Shown here: positions 34,126 to 42,287 of the stretch, in pieces
How positions within the stretch are numbered: position 1 is the stretch's first letter
How the letters are laid out: each line of letters starts with the position of its first letter
DNA from: FEB-25 sp963726315
GTDB taxonomy: Bacteria; Chloroflexota; Anaerolineae; Anaerolineales; UBA4823
Assembly (NCBI GenBank): GCA_963726315.1
Contig: CAVSBZ010000007.1
Span: forward strand, 434,001-498,000
Length of the DNA: 64,000 nt
Reading direction: 5' to 3'
Made by a program: the position numbers and the translations under genes
The notes under the pieces: generated by a model
What the model was told of the DNA's origin: nothing
The model's input: only the letters and a program-made list of their open reading frames with translations
The model's database searches: none

Positions 34126-35071
34126 CAGCCGCTCGAAGTTGACCAAGCTTATAGGCAGCCCGCCCGCGGAATTCCTTCCAGGCTTTAACGGGGTGGAAAA
34201 CCGAGAAGAACAGGTGGGCAAATGCCATCGAGTGGAACTTGACCAGGGGGAAAATCTCTGTCTCACGCAGCAGCTTTTGGGAACGCAGAGGGATTTTTTG
34301 GAGCCTGTCATTCCCCAGGGCATAATCAGCGTCCTGCAGCGTGAATACGGTGCGACGACCGCCGGCTAAACGCAGGTTCTCGGACGATTCGGGGAGCCGG
34401 TAATGAGGCTGACCATTGGGGAGGTGTGAGTAGTCGTGATCCTGGTGGATGACCGGGATAGATGCACTCGCGTCGATGACTGGCATATGCTGTATGCGGG
34501 CGTGGTAGATCATCCAGTTGTCCCATCCGGCACGACCAATGGCGAAGCCTGGCAGGTCGGTGAAACATGAACGCGGGAAAATAAAATAATCACTGCCGGC
34601 AGGGGGGTGCAGGCGTCCACGTGATTTTAAATCCTCAAGGAGGCGTAAATCCCAACCGGATGTAAATTCGAGCGGCTCCTTGATTTCCAAGTCATAACGC
34701 TGACCGACGATGAGGAACAGTTTTTCCTGACAGTAAACCTGGCTGGCAGCTGTAACGAATTGGGGAGTGAGCAGGATATCGGCATTGACATATGCCAGCA
34801 AGGGGGAGGTGCTAATCTGCCGTGCCGCAGCGAAAATTGAGCTAACCAGTGGTGTACCGGATTGATTTCTGGCGACCTCCGGCAGGTATTGAATGTCTGT
34901 TTCGGCAGAAAACTCTGCCACGCCAGGCTCATCCCCGATCATTACCACATTCACCTCGTCTCCCAGGTTCTGCCAGGAAAAGATGGCGTTGCGCTGGATC
35001 AGGTTAATATGCGGGTGGGTGAAGGGCTTGGGAGCGGTAAAAATGGTGATGAAAGGATCGGGAGAAGCCAT
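34118..35071 (-). CDS. GT-A-like glycosyltransferase family protein of unknown donor
   Basis: 317 residues from ATG 35071, five bases after the stop of the SpsF-like gene; the open frame upstream of it overlaps that gene and is not protein-like. It begins FITIFTAPKPFTHPHINLIQRNAIF and VNVVMIGDEPGV, then LLAYVNADILLTPQF near 100 with an NAD metal motif, YDLEIKEP, and PPAGSDYFIFPRSCF near 185. These steps mirror GT-A transferases of the TarP/unknown GT2-like group. The C-terminus (HSMAFAHLFFSVFHPVKAWKEF) is an amphipathic helix. I call it a likely transferase; the function has not been established by motif alone. Confidence 0.65.
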   Translation of the reverse strand: MASPDPFITIFTAPKPFTHPHINLIQRNAIFSWQNLGDEVNVVMIGDEPGVAEFSAETDIQYLPEVARNQSGTPLVSSIFAAARQISTSPLLAYVNADILLTPQFVTAASQVYCQEKLFLIVGQRYDLEIKEPLEFTSGWDLRLLEDLKSRGRLHPPAGSDYFIFPRSCFTDLPGFAIGRAGWDNWMIYHARIQHMPVIDASASIPVIHQDHDYSHLPNGQPHYRLPESSENLRLAGGRRTVFTLQDADYALGNDRLQKIPLRSQKLLRETEIFPLVKFHSMAFAHLFFSVFHPVKAWKEFRGRAAYKLGQLRAADD

Positions 35072-35075
35072 TGAA

Positions 35076-35966
35076 TTAGACGCCTGAATTGCGCTGGTCG
35101 ACATCAAAAGCAGATTTATGCGGAACGGCTGCATTGATGAAGCCCAGCTCGGGTTCCATCTGCAAGAGAGAAAGAACCTCCTGCCAGCTGAAAAGCTCGA
35201 ATGAATCAAAGTGAGAATAGACCTGGCGCACGAATTCGAGATCTGCCGGGGTATCCACCGTCCAGCGCAGGGAACCAAGGTCAGGAATGTGGTTGAGCAA
35301 GGCAACATGGAAGCCGAGAGGAGTGGTAGCTTGCTCCCTATACCACACCGCTTCGGGTGGCACGTCAGGCTGGGGGAACGAGATGCCCTGATAGATGTAA
35401 GGCATCACATGCTCACGCTGGAAACCCTGGTCAGCTTCCTTCCAGGCGCGTTCCAGGGCTTCGAAGGAACATACTTCAACATCCAGACCGATTGGGAGCG
35501 TCCGGCGCCAGGGTGGGGGTAATCGATTGGCAGAAAAATCATTTGGATATGTAGTCAGAGATGGAGTATCAGCTTTCTGGTAAGAAATTGCTGATGCCTG
35601 CTTTATAGATTTGCCAAGAAACGTATCAACCGTCAGATCCAACACATCTGGATCGAGGAGCGGGCAATCGGCTGTCAAGCGGATGATTGCATCGGCGTTG
35701 TACTGCACTGAGGCGCGATAGAAGCGGTCCAGCACATCGTGGAGGCTACCTCGCCAGCAAGGGATACCCTTGATGAGGCAGTATTGCTCCAAGACGTCAT
35801 CCGAGGGATCGGTGGTGGTGGCAATCACGATGCCATCAACCGACCTGGCTTTCATCGCCCGCGCAACAACGTGCTCGAGCATTGGACGCCCGCCGATATC
35901 CATCAAGACCTTCCCCGGCAGGCGGGAAGAAGACATACGAGCCTGGATAATAGCTAGTTTATTCAT
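35076..35966 (-). CDS. SpsF/CMP-KDO synthetase-like cytidylyltransferase family protein
   Basis: 296 residues. The first 230 carry the nucleotidyltransferase fold: LAIIQARMSSSRLPGKVLMDIGG, IVIATTTDPSDD, LTADCPLLDPDVLDLTV and LRWTVDTPADLEFVR. This is the SpsF family, which makes or is predicted to make CMP-activated nonulosonic acids in spore coat and flagellin glycosylation loci; PseF belongs to the same broader group. It is the third CMP-transferase family gene in the locus. Its neighbours are glycosyltransferases and, 2.4 kb upstream, NeuB number two and PseB. Confidence 0.85.
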   Translation of the reverse strand: MNKLAIIQARMSSSRLPGKVLMDIGGRPMLEHVVARAMKARSVDGIVIATTTDPSDDVLEQYCLIKGIPCWRGSLHDVLDRFYRASVQYNADAIIRLTADCPLLDPDVLDLTVDTFLGKSIKQASAISYQKADTPSLTTYPNDFSANRLPPPWRRTLPIGLDVEVCSFEALERAWKEADQGFQREHVMPYIYQGISFPQPDVPPEAVWYREQATTPLGFHVALLNHIPDLGSLRWTVDTPADLEFVRQVYSHFDSFELFSWQEVLSLLQMEPELGFINAAVPHKSAFDVDQRNSGV

Positions 35967-35978
35967 CGGTTTATTTGT

Positions 35979-36518
35979 TTACTGGGCAAATTCTGAAATG
36001 GAAGGGATTGATTTGGTGCGAGCCACAAACCACCAAACTGAAATTCCCACCAGGGCGCCACCGATCAGTGCAATTGGAAGCCACTCGATTACCTGGTTGA
36101 GGATGATTTTTTGAAATGCAGAACTCCACGCCTGCCAGAAACCGGCTTGCTTGGGCCCCTGAATGAGCAGATATTCCATATTTGGCAATCCCCATAAAGC
36201 CAGGAGCAACAGATAGAAAATGTAATAACCGGCGATTGAGCAAACCCAACACAAGGCTCCTGCCAGTGCTGACCGGGAGGCTGAGCGCGAAGCGCGGCTT
36301 TCATAGAATGTGACCGGTAAGACAGGAACCAACCAGATGCCATAGTTCAACAGGATGATGATGGGTATGACGATGGGGTTATTTTGCAGCTTCCCCCAGG
36401 AGAGCTGCGCCAAGAAATTCAGATAGTACCAGTCGGCAATACCGAACAAGAACCCAACCAATGAATAAATCAACCAACGTTTTTTCCCATGCACAGCTTT
36501 ATCTACTCCAAAAACCAA
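35979..36518 (-). CDS. Small integral membrane protein of unknown function
   Basis: 179 residues with about four transmembrane helices (LIYSLVGFLFGIADWYYLNFL, IVIPIIILLNYGIWLVPVLPV, ALCWVCSIAGYYIFYLLLLA, WLPIALIGGALVGISVWWF). No domain is recognised. The start is doubtful: TTG at 36518 is used here, while a GTG at 36494 is an alternative; there is no ATG. It is the first gene after a 280-base gap rich in inverted repeats, and lies between glycan genes, so a role in membrane steps of glycan transfer is possible but not shown. Confidence 0.6.
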   Translation of the reverse strand: MVFGVDKAVHGKKRWLIYSLVGFLFGIADWYYLNFLAQLSWGKLQNNPIVIPIIILLNYGIWLVPVLPVTFYESRASRSASRSALAGALCWVCSIAGYYIFYLLLLALWGLPNMEYLLIQGPKQAGFWQAWSSAFQKIILNQVIEWLPIALIGGALVGISVWWFVARTKSIPSISEFAQ

Positions 36519-36550
36519 TCTTTATTTAACCAGTCTAAGATAAAAAGCAC

Positions 36551-36775
36551 GTAATTACTCATCGATTAAAAATTAACCTCAACACATTTGAAATTTGAGG
36601 CGAAAACCCCTGATACATAAAAAACGGAATACCCCCTCCCGCCTCCCCCACCACGCTCACAAAAACAGTTCGCTAGGCAACGAAAACAAAAAGCATGTTT
36701 TTAGGGGAGGAGTATTGAGGTATGGGCTGTGCGATGGTCGAGTTATTTCGATTAATCATCAAATAGATGAGTAAT
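36551..36775. repeat. Nested inverted repeats in a 280-base intergenic gap
   Basis: The outer arms ATTACTCATC (36554-36563) and GATGAGTAAT (36766-36775) are perfect inverted 10-mers. Inside lie C-rich 36629-36640 (ATACCCCCTCCC) and G-rich 36703-36714 (AGGGGAGGAGTA), which pair imperfectly, and a short CCTCAA/TTGAGG hairpin at 36577-36600. CGATTAA occurs in direct orientation next to both outer arms (36563, 36749). The layout resembles a small non-autonomous element (MITE) or a complex terminator/leader between the gene at 36799 and the one at 35979. No coding potential. Confidence 0.45.
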
Positions 36776-36798
36776 AACAAAAGTACAATAACCCACTT

Positions 36799-37896
36799 TC
36801 AGATGTTTTGTTTTATTGCGATGGAATAGGCTTTTTCCAGCTGGGGGAAATTTTTTCCCCAATCGGCACGGGCTTCAGCAATCCGGCGTGCTTTGTTTCC
36901 CATCTCGGTGAGGTCTTCCCGATGCTCAAGAGCATATAAGATCGCTGCGGCAAGGGCTTCAGCATCACCGTCGGGGAACAACCAACCATTCTCACCCGGG
37001 GTGACCCATTCCCGGTTGCCAGGAATATCGGGGACAATCGCCGGGGCTGCTGTAGCAAAAGCTTCCAATAAGGAAATCGAAGTGCCATCACTATGGGAGG
37101 CGCTGAGATATAAATCTGTGGTCTGATAGTAAGCAGGCAGGTCTGCAAAGGATACCTGACCTGGGAAAATGACTCTATCGTAAACGCCGCCGACTAATAA
37201 AATCTGCCGAATGGGGGCTAACTGGGAGCCACCGCCTAAAAGGGTGAGGTGAAGCTCTGGGCGTTTCCGAGCGGCGATAACGAAAGCCCGGGCGATCACA
37301 TCGATACCATAAATTGGTTCCCAGCTGCGAGTGGAGAGCAGGTTAAAGCTTGAAGTATTTACATCTTTACAGGACGAAACGGTAAAGTGAGTAAGGTCGA
37401 TGCCCCAGGGGAAGGTCACGATGCGCTCATCAGGCATGCCATAGGAGACTGCCAGCTTGCGGATAGTGTCGCAATCGCCAACGAAAGCATCGCTGTGATA
37501 CAAGGTATATCTCGTCGCCAGGTTCCAGAACGGATTGATATTGGCATCGTGCAGCAGGTCATAACCCCATGACGCGCTAACCAGGGGGTGAAAATCAGCC
37601 AGGGCAGCTAAAAGGGCGCAACGCTGAATGGGACCAGCGTGAATTAAGTCGGGTTTGACTCGACGGATGACTTCACGCAGGCTCTCGAGCAAGCGAAAAC
37701 CATCTTTCAACCTGGCAGGCTGGCTGCCTCCCGCCCATTGGACTGATTCAATCCCTGGTGGGAGAGGACGGTCTTCGAGGGTTTGTTTTCCTCCTTCCAG
37801 GCGTAAATAAAACACCTGGTTGTCTGTATTCGACAGGGCAGTGAGGAAGCGATGGTCGTGGGTGGTGTAATCGCGGGAAAAATAGATGATCCGCAT
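36799..37896 (-). CDS. GT4 (GT-B fold) glycosyltransferase
   Basis: 365 residues. N-terminal domain: RIIYFSRDYTTHDHRFLTAL, then LIHAGPIQRCALLAALADFHPLV and the C-terminal nucleotide-sugar domain with LLSTRSWEPIYGIDVIARAF, LTLLGGGSQLAPIRQIL, FPGQVSFADLPAYYQTTDLYLSAS and SLLEAFATAAPAIVPDIPGNREW, the last holding the conserved E of the EX7E motif. A typical retaining transferase using UDP- or GDP-sugars. It is upstream in transcription of the intergenic inverted repeats and follows the HIT-like gene by seven bases. Confidence 0.9.
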   Translation of the reverse strand: MRIIYFSRDYTTHDHRFLTALSNTDNQVFYLRLEGGKQTLEDRPLPPGIESVQWAGGSQPARLKDGFRLLESLREVIRRVKPDLIHAGPIQRCALLAALADFHPLVSASWGYDLLHDANINPFWNLATRYTLYHSDAFVGDCDTIRKLAVSYGMPDERIVTFPWGIDLTHFTVSSCKDVNTSSFNLLSTRSWEPIYGIDVIARAFVIAARKRPELHLTLLGGGSQLAPIRQILLVGGVYDRVIFPGQVSFADLPAYYQTTDLYLSASHSDGTSISLLEAFATAAPAIVPDIPGNREWVTPGENGWLFPDGDAEALAAAILYALEHREDLTEMGNKARRIAEARADWGKNFPQLEKAYSIAIKQNI

Positions 37897-37903
37897 CTAT
37901 TCC

Positions 37904-38350
37904 TTATAAGCGATTATTTATCGCCTGGCTGAGACGTTGAATCAACAGTTTATCGCGTTCATAGTCGAACACCATTGCATCCATTTCGGATTGAGGATGC
38001 GACCAGGGAAGACCTTTTCGATAAATCTCTGGTTCGGTCATGTAGCGGGGGACAATATGGGCGTGCAGGTACGGATCCAAATTGCCAGCGATGGCGTAAT
38101 TTATTCGATATGCACCGGTAACTTCTAATAGAGCGTCTCCAACCACTGACATGTCACATAAGAATTCTGCCCGTTCTGCCTGGCTCAGATCATTCAAGCT
38201 GGATACAACCGGGTCTGCCAGTAAGATACAGTATCCGCTGAGAAATTGTAAGTCGCACAGCACAACCCAACCTGAAGGTACCCGGCAGATGACGGTCGGG
38301 TTGGTTCCTGCTCGGGCGGTTTCAACGCGTTGGGGAATCGGGATGGGCAT
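37904..38350 (-). CDS. HIT-like protein with variant histidine triad
   Basis: 148 residues, the normal size of HIT (histidine triad) nucleotide hydrolases. RVPSGWVVLCDLQFLSGYCILLADPVV near 24-50, then LSQAERAEFL and INYAIAGNLDPYLHAHIVPRYM near 86-107. The classical HxHxH reads Y-L-H-A-H here: the first His is Tyr but the second and catalytic third remain. Family members cleave nucleoside 5'-phosphoramidates, Ap4A or nucleotidylated sugars (GalT relatives). It sits directly between NeuB (two bases) and a GT4 gene, so a nucleotide-sugar or AMP-salvage role in the locus is plausible. Confidence 0.8.
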   Translation of the reverse strand: MPIPIPQRVETARAGTNPTVICRVPSGWVVLCDLQFLSGYCILLADPVVSSLNDLSQAERAEFLCDMSVVGDALLEVTGAYRINYAIAGNLDPYLHAHIVPRYMTEPEIYRKGLPWSHPQSEMDAMVFDYERDKLLIQRLSQAINNRL

Positions 38351-38352
38351 GC

Positions 38353-39420
38353 TTATTCTCCCAAACCGGTCCAGCGAAGCTCTTTCCCCAACGGCATGTC
38401 TGATAATGCGCGTTTACCGATCACTGAGCCGATCTCATCCGGCTTAATGGCACCGGGAGTAGCAGGGCGGAGCACGTCGATCATTTCACGCGTGAATACT
38501 TCTCCGGCTTTGATATCACGGGCGGCACGCAGGCAGCGGCGCTGAATGACGGCTGTGTCGACCTCATTGCCGGCGACGAACTTGTCGGGGCTGCCCAGGC
38601 TGCGCTCCAAAATTCTAGTCTCCTCGACCATTGCCGCCCAATTGCGGGGGTCCATAGCAAACTTATGGTCAGGACCTTGGCGGTCATTGCTGTCAGTGAA
38701 ATGACGTTCGATGACCTGGGCGCCCAGCGTCACTGCCGCTAAAACGGGTGCGACGGCATGGGTGTGGTCGGAAAGACCCAGGATCACATCAGGGAACAGG
38801 GTGGCATAGGTTTTGAGCACGTTGATGTGAAGGTGATCGTAGTTATCTGGGCTGGCAGTGTAATTTGTGTTGCACTGCATCAGCACAAGCTGAGGGTTGA
38901 TCTTGAGAACAGCATGAATTGCCCGCTGGACTTCGCCGATATCGGAGGCACCGGTGGCAATAAAAAAAGGCTTGCCCTTGGATGCCATGCGCTCGAGAGC
39001 TTCGATCCAATCGATCTCCCCTGAACCGGCTTTATACATTTCGACGTACGGGTCGAGCATATCGATGGTTTCGAAATCATACGGCGCAGAAAAGAAATCA
39101 ATTCCCACCTGGTCGCATGCCTGTTTCAACACCGGAGTCCACTCAAATGGGATGGAGGCTTCGGAATATACCTGGAAAACCGACTTCTTCCAGGCGGCCT
39201 GGTGGGAAATCTGCCCATCCATGTGGGTGAAGCCGTAGTCTGAAACGATGTGCGGAGCGCGGAAGTTTTGGAACTTGGCTGCGTCTGCTCCGGCTTCCTT
39301 AGCGAGGCGGATAAGCATTTTGGCGCGCTCAAGGTCTCCATCATGGTTGGCAGCAATATCCGCGATGAAATAGGTGGGGTGACCTGGTCCGATGATATGA
39401 GTGCCGATCCGAATTTGCAT
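38353..39420 (-). CDS. N-acetylneuraminate synthase family protein (NeuB/PseI-like) with SAF domain
   Basis: 355 residues: TIM barrel followed by an SAF domain. Barrel motifs are YFIADIAANHDGDLERAKML, DAAKFQNFRAPHIVS, IDFFSAPYDFETIDML, FFIATGASDIGEVQRAI, CNTNYTASPDNYDHLHINVL, LGLSDHTHAVAPVLAAVTLGA and IERHFTDSNDRQGPDHKFAMD. From ~280, RRCLRAARDIKAGEVFTREMI and the RPATPGAI..IGKRALSDMPLGKEL pattern is the antifreeze-like SAF module. It makes a 2-keto-3-deoxy nine-carbon acid from PEP and a six-carbon sugar. The insertion around residues 70-85 (HMDGQISHQAAW) and overall sequence differ strongly from NeuB at 26533, so it probably accepts another sugar. Upstream neighbours are a reductase and PseB. 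Confidence 0.9.
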   Translation of the reverse strand: MQIRIGTHIIGPGHPTYFIADIAANHDGDLERAKMLIRLAKEAGADAAKFQNFRAPHIVSDYGFTHMDGQISHQAAWKKSVFQVYSEASIPFEWTPVLKQACDQVGIDFFSAPYDFETIDMLDPYVEMYKAGSGEIDWIEALERMASKGKPFFIATGASDIGEVQRAIHAVLKINPQLVLMQCNTNYTASPDNYDHLHINVLKTYATLFPDVILGLSDHTHAVAPVLAAVTLGAQVIERHFTDSNDRQGPDHKFAMDPRNWAAMVEETRILERSLGSPDKFVAGNEVDTAVIQRRCLRAARDIKAGEVFTREMIDVLRPATPGAIKPDEIGSVIGKRALSDMPLGKELRWTGLGE

Positions 39421-39455
39421 GGTTTTCTCCGGGCTAGCATGGACAGGGAAAAATA

Positions 39456-40373
39456 TTAGCTTGTTCCCAGGCTGCGCAGCATGTGTGGATAACCCTGTTG
39501 ATAAAGCTTGAATAACTTATCCAAACCTGTGGATACCCTGGGGAGAGATTTACCCAATTCATGCGCAAGCTTGTCAGAGCGCAGCGAGAGGTTAGGCGAG
39601 CGAACCGCTTTCAATCCCGCCTTTGCAATGGAAGTTGGGTTGATCAAACTGGTATCCAGGTCAAAGCGGTGGGCGAGACGGATACCAAAATCATACTTGC
39701 TCAGGGATTCGGAGCTTACCACGTGATACAGACCACTAAGACCCCTCTCCAGCATCCTGACGAAAATATCTGCCAGGTCGTTGGCAAGCAGGGGGCAAAA
39801 GCACACATCGGTGAAACCCATTACCTGGTTTCCCTGGCTCAAGTTATTGAAGAAAAATTCTGCCAGGCTGCGGTTGCCGCTTTGGGACCAACCAAACAGA
39901 TTAACCCGGGCGATGATAGCTGTTGGGTCTGCTTCGGCAACGGCTAATTCACCGTCCAGCTTGGTGCGGGAATACACACCCACAGGCGTGGGGCTATCTT
40001 CCTCGCTGTAGTTACCTAGCCATCCATCGAATACTGAATCGGTGGAGACGTGAACCAGGCGCGCTCCGCTCCTGGCGACATGACTTGCCAGTGTGCGGGG
40101 GAGGTCGGTATTCAGCTGCTGCGCCAGGAGGGGGTCAGCCTCACAGGCATCTAAATTTGCCAATGCGGCACAGTGGATGACCCAGTCGGGTTGAGCCAGA
40201 TCGAGCAGGCGCTCCACTGCGCCAGGAACCAGAAGGTCGGTCTGGATCACCTCGAAGGCATCGGTTTTTATGACATGCTGGCTGACCGTACCAAAAACCG
40301 TGTGCCGGGAGGTGGTTTCCAGTGCCAGGTTGAGACCCAGCAAACCACTGGCTCCGGTGATGAGGATGCGCAT
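39456..40373 (-). CDS. NAD-dependent epimerase/reductase, RfbD-like
   Basis: 305 residues, extended SDR related to dTDP-4-dehydrorhamnose reductase: RILITGASGLLGLNLAL, WVIHCAALANLDACEADP, VHVSTDSVFDGWLGNYSE, YSRTKLDGELAVAE with YxxxK and ARVNLFGWS. Because a true rfbD is present at 13517, this copy should act on another sugar, perhaps the 4-keto-6-deoxy product of the PseB-type enzyme encoded five bases upstream. It is followed by the NeuB at 38353. Confidence 0.83.
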   Translation of the reverse strand: MRILITGASGLLGLNLALETTSRHTVFGTVSQHVIKTDAFEVIQTDLLVPGAVERLLDLAQPDWVIHCAALANLDACEADPLLAQQLNTDLPRTLASHVARSGARLVHVSTDSVFDGWLGNYSEEDSPTPVGVYSRTKLDGELAVAEADPTAIIARVNLFGWSQSGNRSLAEFFFNNLSQGNQVMGFTDVCFCPLLANDLADIFVRMLERGLSGLYHVVSSESLSKYDFGIRLAHRFDLDTSLINPTSIAKAGLKAVRSPNLSLRSDKLAHELGKSLPRVSTGLDKLFKLYQQGYPHMLRSLGTS

Positions 40374-40378
40374 ATCAC

Positions 40379-41389
40379 CTATTCTTCAACATAACCATTT
40401 ACCTGGCGACCTTCGAAGGGCGCCACCATGTCATGGATTTGATCGACGCTTAACCACTGCGGGTTGTTATCACTTCCGAAGCGGAAACCAACGGGTAAAC
40501 CCTGCCCTTCAGACTGCCAATCGTGACCGAACCAGGCGTTTGGGCTGGGCTGGACAACATACATATGTTCCATCTCTACTGCGGAGCGAGATTCATCTTC
40601 AGAGATCAATACTTCATGAAGCTTCTCACCAGGTCGGATGCCCACCACTTCCAGCCTTGCCGCAGGAGCGATGGCTTTCGCCAGATCAATGATCTTCATG
40701 CTTGGAATCTTGGGCACAAATACTTCGCCTCCGTGCATTTGTTCAATGCAGCTGATGACGAAACGAACTCCCTGGTCGAGGGTGAGCCAGAAGCGGGTCA
40801 TACGATCATCGGTGACGGTGAGCTTGCCTGTAGACCTCTGCTGCAGAAAGATAGGCACCACGCTACCGCGCGAGCCAACCACATTACCGTAGCGGACGCA
40901 GCTGAAACGGGTCGCCATCCCACCTGCGTAGGAATTGCTCTGGATGATCAGTTTTTCGGCGGCCAGCTTGGTGGCACCATAAAGGTTTATCGGATTGACC
41001 GCTTTATCTGTGCTGAGGGCAAGGACTTTCTTGACACCTGCGTCAAGGGCTGCCTCGACCACATTGCTGCTACCCAGGATATTGGTCTTGATGGCTTCCA
41101 TCGGGTTGTATTCACAGGCAGGCACCTGCTTGAGAGCAGCCGCGTGGACCACAACGTCCACGCCGTGCATGGCACGGCGCAGGCGTTCGATGTCGCGCAC
41201 ATCCCCGATAAAATACCGCAGGGAGGGATGATCGAAACCAGCCACGCGCATTTCATGCTGTTTGAGCTCGTCGCGGCTGAACACGATCAGCTTGGCGGGA
41301 TGGTATTCCTTCAGCATCGTCTCGATATATTTTTTACCAAAAGACCCGGTTCCACCAGTGACGAGGATGACTTGTTCGGTCCAGTTCAT
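40379..41389 (-). CDS. pseB: UDP-N-acetylglucosamine 4,6-dehydratase (inverting), PseB-like
   Basis: 336 residues from ATG 41389, with GGAG five bases upstream. Motifs agree closely with PseB: VTGGTGSFGKKYI, FSRDELKQHEM, YFIGDVRDIERL, HAAALKQVPACEYNPMEAI, STDKAVNPINLYGATKLAAEK and RYGNVVGSRGSVVPIF, MTRFWLTLDQGVRFV and IRPGEKLHEVLIS, ending FGSDNNPQWLS. PseB makes UDP-2-acetamido-2,6-dideoxy-beta-L-arabino-hexos-4-ulose, the first step to pseudaminic acid, and in other loci a precursor of FucNAc-type sugars. The next pseudaminic enzyme, PseC aminotransferase, is not present in this window, so the product may go to the RfbD-like reductase next to it instead. Confidence 0.93.
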   Translation of the reverse strand: MNWTEQVILVTGGTGSFGKKYIETMLKEYHPAKLIVFSRDELKQHEMRVAGFDHPSLRYFIGDVRDIERLRRAMHGVDVVVHAAALKQVPACEYNPMEAIKTNILGSSNVVEAALDAGVKKVLALSTDKAVNPINLYGATKLAAEKLIIQSNSYAGGMATRFSCVRYGNVVGSRGSVVPIFLQQRSTGKLTVTDDRMTRFWLTLDQGVRFVISCIEQMHGGEVFVPKIPSMKIIDLAKAIAPAARLEVVGIRPGEKLHEVLISEDESRSAVEMEHMYVVQPSPNAWFGHDWQSEGQGLPVGFRFGSDNNPQWLSVDQIHDMVAPFEGRQVNGYVEE

Positions 41390-41420
41390 GGGATCTCCAT
41401 TTTTACATATCCGGTTAATA

Positions 41421-42284
41421 TCATTTTTCCTTGCCCATCTCGACCAGCGGGTACTGCCCATACCTGCCTAGAAAGTGTGGGAAAAGTTCTTCCAGTGCGT
41501 AGATCAGCTTGAGCAGGAATTTTCCAGCGAAGCGTTCATGGATAAACGTGCGCAGGAAGCGCACGTTAACGCTCCGCCAGCAGTATACATTAATCGGCAT
41601 CAGGCTGCCAACTTCCTTGTTGAGCCAGGCTGCATTTTCTTTGCGTACATATGTGCCGCGTCGTTCTGCTTGATCTGCTGATGGATGGATTACCTGGTCG
41701 GGGTTGGTAGACCTGGTCTGGGGTCGAGTGATTGCGTATAGCCGTTCAGTCAGCATAATCCAAAAGTTCAGGAAGATCGTAAGTGGAGGGTTATCCCAGC
41801 CGTTGACAATCACGCCCTTGCCACTCGCGGCCAGAGTGCGCTGCAGCTCACCATAGGCACGCACATGATCGACGGGAGGCAGATGGTGCAGGGTGTGAAG
41901 CGATACCAGACCGTCAAACACATCCGATTTAAAGGGAAGGTTGGCAACATCGCAAACCACATATAAGCCATGGCTGCCAAGGCGTTTACGGGCTTCCTGC
42001 AAGGCTACGATGGAGATGTCAGCACAAATCCGGCGTTGGTAGCCCCTGGAATATTCAAGGTATTCCGGGTACTGGATTGGTCCGCAGCCGGCATCGAGCA
42101 GGTAGCGCCCCAAGGGGTTCAAATGGCGCAGCACACGCAGGTGGCAGTTATGGATGTACTCATGCGAGACAGGACGCAGGTCTTCATAAGAGGCATTCTG
42201 GTAGAAACCATCGCTCTCGGTCTGCCAGCCAACCCGGTCATAAAATTCGCGCACCTGGTGCTTGATTTCAGCGTCTGGGATCAT
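41421..42284 (-). CDS. SAM-dependent methyltransferase
   Basis: 287 residues. The class I core: LLDAGCGPIQYPEYLEYS near residue 60, CADISIVALQEARKRL, YVVCDVANLPFKSDVFDGLVSLHTLHHLPP near 108-138, then KGVIVNGWDNPPL. The post-core part is long (about 120 residues, with FLNFWIMLTERLYAITRPQ) and is probably membrane-attached. Such enzymes methylate sugars, lipids or quinones; among glycan genes a sugar target is likely. It lies 31 bases upstream of pseB. Confidence 0.8.
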   Translation of the reverse strand: MIPDAEIKHQVREFYDRVGWQTESDGFYQNASYEDLRPVSHEYIHNCHLRVLRHLNPLGRYLLDAGCGPIQYPEYLEYSRGYQRRICADISIVALQEARKRLGSHGLYVVCDVANLPFKSDVFDGLVSLHTLHHLPPVDHVRAYGELQRTLAASGKGVIVNGWDNPPLTIFLNFWIMLTERLYAITRPQTRSTNPDQVIHPSADQAERRGTYVRKENAAWLNKEVGSLMPINVYCWRSVNVRFLRTFIHERFAGKFLLKLIYALEELFPHFLGRYGQYPLVEMGKEK

Positions 42285-42287
42285 TTC

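Noticed and set aside
40523..41512. 329-codon plus-strand frame
   Set aside because: It is the antisense shadow of pseB, whose protein sequence is fully conserved on the minus strand.
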